Source: Pythium myriotylum (taxonomy: Eukaryota; Oomycota; Peronosporomycetes; Pythiales; Pythiaceae). Taken from it: DNA of 64,000 nt. The stretch lies in assembly GCA_023091665.1 (NCBI GenBank), contig JALJCQ010000017.1, forward strand, positions 3,038,001 through 3,102,000, given 5' to 3'. Below the pieces are notes generated by a model, which worked only from the letters and a program-made list of their open reading frames with translations, searched no databases and was not told the DNA's origin. Shown one piece after another: positions 32,457 to 42,999 of this stretch. The position numbers and the translations under genes are program-made. Position 1 is the first letter of the stretch. Every line of letters starts with the position of its first letter.

Positions 32457-34623
32457 ATGGGGCATCCTCGCGGTCGCTACAGCAAGCAAGAGCTTCGCGA
32501 TGCTCTCGAGAGGGTCAGCAACGGCGAGACCCACGGCCACGTAGCCGTGACATCGCCTGTTAGCTTGCGTGCTCTGTTCAAGAACTAGAAACAGCTTTGT
32601 GAGTCTGGTAGTTTGTTCAGCAAGCGTCGTGGCACGAAACCTGTTGTTCCACACGAGATTGAGCGCGACATCGTGGAGTGGGTGGCAGCGATGCAGCGTG
32701 CTGGACTACCACCGACCCGACGAGAGATTCTTCGTAGGGCCAACCAGATCAAAGTTCGGATCGACGACGCGTCAATTCGGTTCACCACTTTCAGCAAACC
32801 TCAGGCTGGTACAAGCGGTTTCGTGGTCGGCACCCAGAGCTTGCCGACCGCCGAGCCCAGACGATTGCGCGCGTCCGCCATGTCGTGGTCGATGCAGTCG
32901 TCAATACGCTGATTGGGATGCTCAACAAGCTCGTGATCGAGCACCGCATCGGTTCCACATGCATGTTCAATATGGATGAGACATCGTTTCCCCCCGACAA
33001 CTCACGGAAGACGGTCGTTGCGATTAGATGGTCGCCAAATGTGTGGACCAAGGAAATGAAGGCTAACTTCCACATGACGGCTGTTGCTGCGATTAGCGTG
33101 GCGGGATTTGCGCCAGCGCCGATGACTATCGTGCCAGGCAAGCGTATTCTCAAGACAGACGTCGACGCGATATCCACCTCAAACACCTGCCTGACTGGAG
33201 CCCCCAAGGGCTTCGGCAGCCAAAATGTGTTCAAGCTGTGGCTGCACCATTTCCACCGCCAACTTATCGCCAACAACATCGAGTTTCCAGTCATCCTCGT
33301 GCTGGATAACAGCTCGACCCACATCACACAAGGTACTACATTATGTTCGCATATTCAAATTCAAACTGACTTTCAACTCAATTGTAATTTTATAGAGTCT
33401 GTCGAGTTGTGCATCGAGATGAAGATCTTGCTGGTGGCGCTCCCTGCAAACGCGAGGCATTTGTTCCAACCTCTCGACGTAGTTGTGGTTCGGGCCTTTA
33501 AAGCCAACGTTCGTGACGGGTTTGAGCGTTTGTTGGCGTGCACGGACGGGTGTAGTATAAGCAAACGTGACGCCATCGTCGTCGGCTCCTCAGCGTACCA
33601 AAAAACCATCATCGACTGTCCAAACAGCGCTGTGAACGGCTTTTCGACCACCGGGATATGTCCACCCAGTCTCTTGCACATGAAGAACCGTCTGAAGCTG
33701 TCGGTGAGTGGTGGTGGACGTGGAGATCTGGGCACGGCCGCATGGCTCACGCGAAAGTAGGTTGAAATCCGTGAGAAAGTCCTCGCGCTGCCTCCCGACT
33801 GTAGTATAGCGTCCCGATTCCGTGGACATGAGTTTCTGCGAGCACTAGGTGACCAGACAGGTGAAGGTGTGCACGACCAAGTCCCAAGGAATTGATCAGT
33901 CTGGCGTACCCTTAGTACCCAAATCAAGACGAAGTGAACAGTCTGGCGCCCAAGTCAAGATTCCGTATTCCAGATTCGGTATCGCATTTCTCTTTATTCA
34001 GAAACCTCACATAAAAACAGTAGTAGTAGGAACCATATATTTGACAGATTTCAGTAGGTAGGAATGGGTGCTTGCCACCCAATAACCCACGGAAGAGGGG
34101 GCGATCCTCCGCCGCTAATTCCGTGGGAGTAAGTCCAGAATTTTTCCCCCTTCTCGCAGAAGCCCCCTGATTCCCCCTCAATAGTAGCCGTCAGTATCTC
34201 GAGGAAGTTACTAATAGTTTCGAAGTGATCAGTCTGGCCGAGGGCCGGGTGGTTTTGGCCAAGTTCCCCGTAGGAGTTCTCCAGGAGCTCCATCGTCTCC
34301 AAGCCGTTCTTTCTCGCTGCCTCTAGACTTGTGAGGGTCTAGTTGTAGTGTCGTGTCAGAGTTCCGGGTCTCCGCTTCAAAGAAGTTGTGATATCCGGGT
34401 CTGAAGCGAGTGTTTGAAGCACGCAAGATCCACCCCTTTCTTGAGAATATTGTTGCCGTCGGTGACTCAAGGGCGAGCCTACGTACGCCAGGTGCCCGTT
34501 TTTGATTCTGCCACACGACACGACCCTGCAAACGGTACCAAACGAGCTGCAAAGAAGCGTTTGACTGTAGATATAGCTCGAAAGCTTGTGACGAAGGAAT
34601 TGCTGCGGCAGATCCCGGTGTAA
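32457..34623 (+). pseudogene. Second pogo/CENP-B-like transposase, broken, with one intron and an insertion
   Basis: ATG at 32457 begins a helix-turn-helix-like region (YSKQELRDALERVSNGETHG). TAG at 32586-32588 interrupts it before a second DNA-binding block (KRRGTKPVVPHEIERDIVEW). A frameshift near 32800 leads to the DDE_1 core: FNMDETSFPPD, LVLDNSSTHITQ, LFQPLDVVVVRAFK, so D-D-D is intact. A 63-bp GT...AG intron (33333-33395) separates THITQ from ESVELCIEMK. TAG follows at 33758-33760, then VEIREKVLALPPD. A C-terminal block after about 34400 (IHPFLENIVAVGDSR; KRAAKKRLTVDIARKLVTK) looks like the original end, displaced by some 550 bp of unrelated sequence. Confidence 0.75.
33333..33395 (+). 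other. 63-bp intron in the pogo-like transposase
   Basis: Starts GTACTACATT and ends ATTTTATAG. Removal creates a GAG codon and restores the family spacing between the second and third Asp. Its length is a multiple of three without a stop, so retention stays in frame. Confidence 0.7.
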
Positions 34624-35389
34624 TGAGTGTGCACTAAACTGGTCCGCACCAAAATTCATGGTCTTTCGTCTCGGGTAGAAGCTTGAACGAAATGATCGGT
34701 GTTGTTGGGTTCACTGTCATTCAGAGTTTTTACCAAATATCGAGCTGTGCCACATTTCTAAGATTTTCGATTGGAAGAAAATTTTTCTCTCTTTGCTCCG
34801 GATCGTCCACTATACTGGTCCAATACGTTACTCTATCTTTATCTTAGATCGTATCTTCTGGGATCCTGCCCGGTCAGAAGCGATGCTGATCTTATCTCGT
34901 GGACCCTCCTCCAGCATTGCTTTTTGGAGACTTCCCAACTCACTGGTACATTGTACCATATATACCGACTTTATGGTACTGTCGCGCTGTCTGCGACAGT
35001 TGCATCGTCGCCCGACGGCTGTAATAGTGGTGGCTGAGACGTCGGTGGTGGTACGAGCTGAGTTGAGTTGAGTAAGCGTTGTGCATACGGTCAAACGGGT
35101 TTACGGGCTTTGGTTTGTTCCTTGGGTATGGAAGTATACATGGTACAAAAACTATCAATGGTACGTGGATAGCACGACTCTCCAGGTTTGGTTGCATCTA
35201 CCAAACGGAGCCGTCCGATTCTTCATTCAGCAACCAGTTGCAGGTTGCTAAATGAGGAATCGGACGGCTCCGTTTTGCTATTATTTCAAAAATACGGCCG
35301 TAAAATGAAAATTCTCCATTGTTTTAACAAGTTGACCTCGTCGAAGTTGGACTGACTATGCACCGAACTTCGCTTTCAGTTGATAATCT
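34624..35389. other. No gene recognised; contains a hairpin
   Basis: Only short frames. The notable structure is the inverted repeat at 35203-35275. Confidence 0.45.
35203..35275. repeat. 33-bp inverted repeat with 7-base loop
   Basis: Arms 35203-35235 and 35243-35275 match at 31 of 33 positions (starting AAACGGAGCCGTCCGATT). Could be a fold-back MITE or a transcript terminator-like hairpin; no target duplication was identified. Confidence 0.8.
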
Positions 35390-37660
35390 GATGCCCCGTC
35401 GATGTAGTTTGGGGACATCCTTCTTGATTTCCGTCAGGTCCTTTCACGAGTCCTCGATGGCCTCGAGTCCACGCCAGCTAACTTTGACTTCGTTGCCTCT
35501 TTTCGCTTCGTTGTAGCGATGTCCGACGATGTCTCTGACGGCCATCTTCATCTCTTGTGCAGGAACCTGTTCCAGTAGCTTTGTCGAAACATTAGTGTCT
35601 TTGTCCGCATAGAAATTCACTCTAGACGGGTGGACATCCAGCACGTCTCCACTAATGAGATTTTGGAGCACGAAGTGGTATTCCTCTGCTTTGATTACTC
35701 TATACGGTCCCACTCACGTGATCAGTTGTTTTTGCATGTGCTTGTTCTCTTCGACGCGGGAGCGGGGGACGTAATCAACCACTGAGAACTCCCCTTGAGC
35801 CGCGTGGTTGCTCCCGTTCTTATTCCTGTCTATCTGGCCTTTCCTTTGTTGTGCATCACCTGTTGCGTAGCCTTTCCAAGTTCTCGGTGTTTTCCATGTT
35901 CCGTCTGAGGACTGCCTCACCGTCGCGTGAGCGGGATGAGCACTCAAGCCCTGTGAACACTTCCACCGGTGCATGGTGTGCAAGCGAGGCCATCGGGGAA
36001 TGGTTGATACTGGATTGGATCAGTGGGACCACGTTGTGCTCCAGTCCTTTTTGATGATCTTGAATTCCCAGATGAGAGCCTTAGTCACTTGTACCACGTC
36101 TCTCTTCACCCGCTCTACTGCGCCGTTCTTCCAGGGGCAGGTGATCATTAGTCGTCTGTTCAGTTCAGCTAGCGCCTGGTTCTTGAAGTGGGACCCTGAT
36201 CACTAATTCATACTTCTGGTGAGCCAAACCGGCTGTGGCAATCGAGCATGGCTTGGATAGCCACTTCTGATCGTGGTTCGTCACAAGGTGAAGTGGGGTG
36301 CTTCGTTTTTAAGCACGAGCATGTACTTGTGTTGATCGAACGATTCTCCGAGGTATACGAAGTCCCAGTGCAAAGCCTTGTTTCGAGTCGCGCAAAGGAA
36401 TTTCTCTGACCATAGGCGAGGGATAATTTTCCCGCTTTTGACATGGAGACACAGTAGGCACTATCGACAGAATTGTTCGATCAACTTTCGAGGGCTCGTA
36501 ACGTAGGATACTCGTATCAGATGGTTCTCCATGACCAGCAACGCTCGGTGTCCATTTGATCCGCAGTGTGCTATAATCATGATCTGTAATATCATTTCCG
36601 ATTCTTCAGGTGGTAGCCAAAGTTTTTCCGTTGATGGTAACCAGCCCGTCATCACTTATCTGAGAGCAATGTAGGGACTGTGACCGCCCTTGCACTTTCC
36701 GAATCTCGGCGAGCGTCGGCCAGATACATCCTTCACTATCCAGTAGTCGTGGCTCCATCGGCTGGTTGATGTGAGTTTCTTCATCGTCCTTGTTATTTTA
36801 TCTTTAGGGTATTCGTCTTGTCCTGTACGTCGCAGACGTCCCCTTTCCCCCCCATCGAGAAAGCAGGTCTGTCCGTACGTTCCTGGGTCTGAGGAGGAGG
36901 TATTCGAGCTTGTCACATGCGGATGCGATGGGGTGGGCCTCTTTTCTATCACAGTCCAGTTCAGCTCAGATCCCAGGAAAGTGCCGTCTATGTACACTAG
37001 AAGTTCGTGTCGTTGGTTTGCAATTGGTATATCATCGCGCCATTCATCAATCTGAGTCACCACCAGACCCCATTCATCATCCAATGAATCAGCGAGGACG
37101 AAATTGGTTTGGAAGGGTCTGGGTATGCAAGGTTGCTGCTCGCCACAGCAATTCTTTTGGTCTCGTTAAGACACTTGCACTCATTGTCGTTGAGAACGAC
37201 TGCAATCCCTGCTGCCGCTCTTTTGTCTTCTTAGATCCGCACAGTGCTTGATCGAGCAGCCAACAAGTCTTGCATAGTCCGGTAAGCGTTCGCGCATCCA
37301 GTCGCTTGCGCAATTCTTGCAAATCTGCTGCTGTTGCTGGTATCGGTATGTTGCACAGACCACCAATTCTTTCTGAGTCATGGCGGACTCCGTTGGCGTC
37401 CATGATGCGTCCGCACCATTTAACTTCTGTTAGGAACAGCTCGGACTCGCTGGAGTTGAGCTTGAGTCTGCGGGGATCCAACAGGCTAAACAGTTTCTCA
37501 AGGACGCCAAGCAGCTTGTCCGCGGTGTCCGTAGACTAACACGTATCTATCGTTGTCTGAGCCGCCAGCATCTCAAGCTGTGTATCCACATCAATACCTT
37601 GCTGATTGAGTAAGATGTTGCCTATGATGAGTTGGTCTTCGTCTAAAATCACCATGCTTA
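35390..37660 (-). pseudogene. Collapsed Ty3/gypsy polyprotein
   Basis: Minus strand, in order: a protease C-terminus (LIIGNILLNQQGIDVDTQLE) joined almost directly to the RT thumb (SLLDPRRLKLNSSESELFLT, TEVKWCGRIMDANGVRHDSE); RNase H pieces (HELLVYIDGTFLGSELNWTV); and integrase pieces (HKYMLVLKNEAPHF, then CPWKNGAVERVKRD in another frame). The C-terminal part shows FSVVDYVPRSRVEEN, then VGPYRVIKAEEYHF and a chromodomain (DIVGHRYNEAKRGNEVKVSW). The RT fingers and palm are deleted. TGA replaces expected Trp in T(stop)VGPYR and DS(stop)KDL. No LTRs were found. It is related to the 19-32-kb element by layout. Confidence 0.7.
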
Positions 37661-38161
37661 TTATGCTTAATTTCGTCGGCCTGGGAGGTGTAAGCCTTTC
37701 TCTTACTCAGTGTTACTATAAGGAAAGATCAGACGTCCCTCCTATCAATCCCATTCGACAATCCTTTTTTTGGCGCAAGGCTGGAGTGCTAATTTTGCTT
37801 TTCAAATGGCCATAGAAGATCAAGAACCCCTCGCTGAGCCATCAACCAACCTCCACGTAATGCGCCAGCAGCGAAAGTCGGTGCACTGGAAGTTCATCAA
37901 GCTCTCTCCAAAGACAGAGTTTAACCCTTTTGTTACCACCGTTTTCACTTGAGATTTGTATAGACCAATTTTCATAGTGAAGGCCTTTAATGACGATAGA
38001 ATGGTATTTTAGGGTGTTTTTGGCCTGTCTCGTCAAAAACTAAACAAACATAAACACTACTCACTGCTTAACCCTTACGTTGCCACCGTTCTCACTTGAG
38101 ATTTGTATAGACCATGCACTCGTTCGTAGCGGACATTCTTGTGTGATATCTACGCGTTGGC
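37661..38161. other. Spacer with a 47-bp direct repeat
   Basis: Contains repeats 37921-37967 and 38068-38114. A plus-strand frame at about 37790-37950 (EDQEPLAEPSTNLHVMRQQR) has protein-like composition but no domain. Confidence 0.4.
37921..38114 (+). repeat. 47-bp direct repeats, 147 bases apart
   Basis: Copies 37921-37967 and 38068-38114 (TTAACCCTT...GTATAGACCA) differ at a few positions. Confidence 0.8.
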
Positions 38162-39612
38162 ATGTTGCATGCTTCCATCAAGACCAGTGTTACTCATGAC
38201 ATTGCACCACCGAACGCTCTCGCCATGAGTGCGCTTCTGTGTGTGAAGGGTCACGTTGGCATGAGTGTCTCGAACGTGAGTGAGCTTATCAAACCGGTGC
38301 CAAAGAAGATTCGACTAGAGCTAGATGATGGGGTTGTATTACACTCCAATGCAATCTTGGCTACGCAGTCGAGAAGACGTCCGCGGCGATAATTCATGTT
38401 GTGTGCTTTGCGCCGGAAGCAGCAGTCGAAGTCAACGCGTTTCATCCGATTCGATACTTGTGCCCCTACAAGAACGACCAGCAGCTCGGAGACATACGCG
38501 GAGTTCCAAGATCATTCGACCCAGGTTATAAAGGTTCTTGCACGTACCGTGGAACGCAGTGGAAAAATGTACTTGATCACTTGGTGTTTTGCAAGTGTCA
38601 CCCAGACACAGACACAAGTCGGAATAAGCGCGAGGCAAGAAACCAAGTCGCAACCCAGTGCGATATGTGCTCCCACACTCCCTTCAACAACAGAAACGCT
38701 TTAGTTCAACACAAGAAGAGACATCATAAGCCGTTTCCTACCAACGTTCAGTTCAGCGTACCTGCCGTTCCAACTGGATGATGGTGGTGAGAGCGCGTTC
38801 ACTGGTTCTTGGATTCCGGAGAATCTAAGCCAACTCAAGGCGACGTTGAGCGTGAGTTGAACTGGAATATCAATCACGAGGATGGGGCTTTGACTCCAAG
38901 GTTGAAGAAGCTGAAAATTCATGCTCGGCCTAAACCAGATTCAGCTACTCCTTCCTTGCTCATTCAATTCGATCTTTGTCTATCCGCTGGGAGTCAAACG
39001 TTGATTTCAGATCAGAGTGATGAACCAGTTAGCACATCAGCGCACCTTGAACCACTCTCGGAATCAGAAGTTTACTTTTTCGTCGAACAAATGCTCGCGA
39101 CAGTCACGAACCACGACGTTCATCAACCTCGAGGGAGGTCTGCACTCAATGCCGGAGAACTGAGTTGTGTTGTGGTGACTGCTCTCATCACTGGGTTTGG
39201 AGGGATTACACCAAGTGATGTCTTCGCGGATGTCGCCTCAGGCGTTGGCAAGGTAGTGATTCAAGTGGCACTTCAGACGTGTTTCCGGGAACGAGTAGAC
39301 TCGTGGCCCGTGTTACACGGGCCATTCCACAGTCAACGTAAATTTTGGGTTGTAACTGATATTTTACGAAAAAAATCAAAATTATATTTATTTACGGCGA
39401 TAGAATTGAAGCATACCGGTAACCTTGAGACAACATCCCTTCTCTTCACATTTGATGTCTTGGACACCGAGAGACTGACCTTTGTAGACGTCGCAAAGAA
39501 TTTTCGGCATGCAGCACATTCCAAAACGAATGCACCTTTTCTAGCAGTCGTATGTTCTCTTCTTAGAACCAAAGACGGTGAAGAACCGGTACCCGTTGCT
39601 GAATTGGTTTAA
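38162..39612 (+). pseudogene. Unrecognised gene with a zinc-finger-like segment, broken
   Basis: The plus-strand frame starts near 38162. Around 38370 a frameshift leads to a second frame that stays coding-like to 39612, interrupted by TGA codons near 38780-38791. The middle part has C/H pairs (YLCPYKND...; CDMCSHTPFNNRNALVQHKK) resembling a C2H2 finger. The C-terminal 260 residues look globular (HSQRKFWVVTDILRKKSKLY; DVLDTERLTFVDVAKNFRHA) but match no family I know. It overlaps the end of the minus-strand gene at 39541 and may belong to an unidentified mobile element. Confidence 0.45.
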
Positions 39613-40038
39613 AAACTGAGCGTGAGCTCGGTTATAGTGTCGCCGCTCAGCGACAGGCGCGTCAGCTGGTATGGGCTCTCGAGGTTCGTAGGTGATGACA
39701 ATTTTCCGTTTCGTGCATGCGAATACAGCACGCGCGTGGCACACGTTGGGGTGATCCTTTGGGAGACCGGGTTTCCACGTCCAAAAAAAGAAGCGCCAAA
39801 GCTGGTCGCCTCGACTTTGCCAGTTCTCGCGAAACGCGGCCCGCGCATTCACCCAATTTGGTGCTCCGTTTGAGTATGCAGAGGCCTTGGTAGGGTACGT
39901 GAGATAGTTGGTATAGAAATCCCCCGCAGCAAGTACACCGGGCTTTATTCCATTCCACTTATCCACTATACTCCTGTCCTTACCTGTCTTTAGGAGCCGC
40001 GCGACATCTGTCCTTAACCGCTTCTTCGGTGGATCCAT
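39541..40038 (-). CDS. Hypothetical protein (165 aa)
   Basis: I chose the ATG at 40036-40038, giving a lysine-rich start (MDPPKKRLRTDVARLLKTG), because upstream codons fall in a 91-bp repeated segment. The body is Trp/Phe/Arg-rich (WRFFFWTWKPGLPKDHPNVC, CTKRKIVITYEPREPIPADA) and ends FGSKKRTYDC. No domain recognised. Its 3' end overlaps the plus-strand gene ending at 39612. Unbroken, unlike most neighbours. Confidence 0.45.
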   Translation of the reverse strand: MDPPKKRLRTDVARLLKTGKDRSIVDKWNGIKPGVLAAGDFYTNYLTYPTKASAYSNGAPNWVNARAAFRENWQSRGDQLWRFFFWTWKPGLPKDHPNVCHARAVFACTKRKIVITYEPREPIPADAPVAERRHYNRAHAQFLNQFSNGYRFFTVFGSKKRTYDC

Positions 40039-40198
40039 TTTGGAAATGGCGACTCGAACGGAAGAGTGACATCTTTTTTTGTGTTTTAATATAAAATCCG
40101 ATTTTGCACCGCTTCTTCGGTGGATCCATTTTGGAAATGGGGACTCGAACGGAAGAGTGACATCTTTTTTTGTGTTTTCATATAAAATGCGATTTTGC
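40017..40198 (-). repeat. 91-bp tandem duplication over the start of the hypothetical gene
   Basis: Copies 40017-40107 and 40108-40198 differ at only a few bases. The unit includes the ATG and the first codons plus about 70 bases upstream, so a second, out-of-place start region is present. Confidence 0.85.
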
Positions 40199-40245
40199 AT
40201 AAATTTGTTTTGGAAGTGTAACATAATGTGCAAATCAGAACATAT

Positions 40246-42857
40246 TTATTGAATCAGTTCCCTGTGTACAATGTTTCTGGTGTATGAAGGCCCCGCAACA
40301 CCCGTCGGTTGCTCTGCTCCCACAATAAGCAACCGGAAATTGGACCGTGATGTGACTCTTGACAACGCGACGTAGAGCTGCCCATGGGAGAACACAGGCT
40401 GAGGCAGATAAATGGCAAGCTTGGGGATGGGCTGTCCTTGAGCTTTGTTGATCGTCATTGCGAAGGCGAATTGAACTGGGAACTGCTTGCGGCGGATCTG
40501 GAACGGCAGACCAATCTCTTTGCTGACCAAGCTGATGCGTGGGATAAGTGCAGGCTGACCCTTGAATGTTCCATTCATTATCGTTGCGTGGATGCAGTGA
40601 GGAGCAAGATGACGGATAATCAGACGGGTACCATTGCAGGGCCCACTGCCAGGATTGAGGTTACGCATCACCAACACCGAGGCACCGACTTTGAGGCGTA
40701 GCCGGTGGGTTGGAAGACCACTCACGGTTATGGTGTTGAGAAATTCGACAGGGTTGAGGTCGCGCTGAAATTCCTGTTCACACTCCACCGTGCTGATAGA
40801 TAAGTAGTCGTGGTGATCACCAGGAAGACGGCGCATGACGTCGCTGTTTATCTTTTCCACATCTACGTTGAGAGGCGTGAGGATAGCTCGGTCGCTGAGA
40901 TATTGGAACTCGTTGCATCCGTCTCTTCCGATATCTGCATACATGTAGTCGACCACGCGCCTGACGTTGAGTTTGAAGGTTGAGATGATATCACGCATGC
41001 TTTCATCAGCTGGCGGTATGAGCAAGTCTGAAGGAATTAGTGCGTAATCTGGGGTCAGATCAGGATCAGTGTCATGTCTGCCGTTACCAATCTTCACGTA
41101 GTCAGAGAACTCTTCAACGTCACCGGTCTCTTCTGCGGACCGATGTCGTAAGCGCATGTTGCTGTCAGACGGCGCGTTTCCACAAAGTGCCGGATGGGTG
41201 ACTTCTTTATACACGTGGCATTATCTGTGCATCATTTGACCGCGGCACGACAGGAAGAATCTGACGGAAATCGCTCGCCATGAGCACCACCTTCCCTCCG
41301 AAAAGCCTCGAGTCATCAATCACCGCTTGTAGAGTACGTTCGACTGACTCGAGCGCGTGTCGGTTCATCATTGGTGCCTTGTCCCACACAATTATTTTGC
41401 ATGTTCGAATGAGATCCGCAAGCTGAGAGTTGAGCGGAATGGTGCATGTCGACGTCTCGTCAACGTCTAGTTTGATCTTAAACCTCGAGTGCGTAGTGCG
41501 ACCTCCTGTAAGAGTTGTGCAGCAATCCCGCTTGATGCCACCGCTAGCGCGACACCTCCGCTGACGCGAACCTTCGCAAGGATCTTCACCATCAAGAACG
41601 ACTTCCCTGTGTCGCCAGGGCCATCAAAGATGAAAGCCGGGATGGATGTTTCGGGTTGTCAACTGCGTAGATGACCTCTTCATATACACTATGTTGCTCT
41701 TCCGTCATTGCATCCAAAGTGGAGAGTCTTTCAGTGAGCACTTCAGGGTCGTAGGAGGTCTCCCGTTGGATGAGAAGGTTGTGCTGCGGAGCTTCTGATT
41801 GCAGATGAGCTAAGTCCTCAAGTTGTGGGAGATCCTCGAACTCTGAAAGGTCCCGTGAATAGCTCTGAAGGCATCTGTTCATGCCCTTGAGAACTTGAAA
41901 CACAACCATTTCCGTAGGTGTTTGAATTCCAAAAGCCCGCATGATATCTTCAGCCATCGCAGGGAGATGAGTATCCCACAGTGCCCTAGCGTCGATTGGA
42001 TGACAGTAGACCAAAATCGTGGCAAATAGGTTCCGCAGCTGCCTGGGTATCTGGTATAAGGTGGCTTCGCGTAGACTTTGTCAGATTCCTCGTCGCTGTC
42101 GACCAATCCAGCTGCTGCAGCCGCCTCCTTGTACCTTGTTTACAATATACCGTCAATTGTCCGTATGGCTTCGAAGGAAACCCGTCCGCGGATGTAACAG
42201 AGAAGCAGGCGTAGATAGTAGCGCTCTACGTCTGAAGGTGGAACAGCAACCATGCGCTCGACCTTTGTCTGGGAACCACGTTGCCTTCTTGTTCAATTCT
42301 TAGAGCGCCGATCCCAGACGCACACTCAGGCACTTGATGATTCAGCATCCCTCTCGCACGCGGGCCGCGAGCGCACTGTCGGCCTGCTGTACCTCACTTC
42401 CGGACTCCAACCATGCTCACCACGGAGCAAAATCAAGGGATACTGCAGGATGTCATACAACGGACCTCGTCTCGTATATTCGCTGTAAGCCCCCGCAACC
42501 TCGATAGTGCACACAATGTCACGCGAACGGGTGGCACTACCTCTATCAACCATGATCCTAGCAACTTCAGGGACAACAGGGGCGTTGTATCGACGCGGGT
42601 CGGCACCTTCGACATCCACTAACCGAATGCTGTAGTCGAGTGGACAACCCATTATATAGCTGACTTGAATAAACGTGCACAGCTGTTTAACTCTTGAAGT
42701 ACCGCCTCAAGCATCCCAACGATGCCACGATCCAGACCATTCATGGCGGACATTTGCAGTCGCGCTCGCTCTTCAAGCTCCGCATCAAGAAAGTACAGTT
42801 GAGCGAACGCGGGAGGTCTCCCGTCCGGCGGTGTGAAGGTCCCGATCCGATGACGCA

Positions 42858-42893
<36 letters not shown>

Positions 42894-42999
42894 AAACCGA
42901 AACGTATAAACCCCATCTGATTGATTTAGAGGTTCTTGTCGATACGCACGTTCTCATGTATCGCAGGCCACGTACCGCACCGATTAATCCAAGAAGCAC
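40246..42999 (-). pseudogene. Helitron-type Rep/helicase, 3' part with PIF1-like helicase, frameshifted
   Basis: Minus strand. The first block (FTPPDGRPPAFAQLYFLDAE; LDRGIVGMLEAVLQELN) and LYDILQYPLILLRGEHGWSP match the conserved region upstream of the helicase in Helitrons. PSDVERYYLRLLLCYIRGRV follows. Helicase motifs come next: Walker A DGPGDTGKS near 41600-41640, the ALESVERTLQ...FGGKVVLMASDFRQILPVVP block (41270-41390), NGTRLIIRHL, FAMTINKAQGQ and FSHGQLYVALSRVTSRSNFR. At least four frame changes occur. The HUH Rep domain is absent: homology stops at a 33-C tract (42860-42892) and a short tail. Terminal Helitron signals were not identified. Confidence 0.8.
42860..42892 (+). repeat. Poly-C tract (33 C)
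   Basis: Uninterrupted, at the border between Helitron homology and the coiled-coil gene. Confidence 0.9.
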
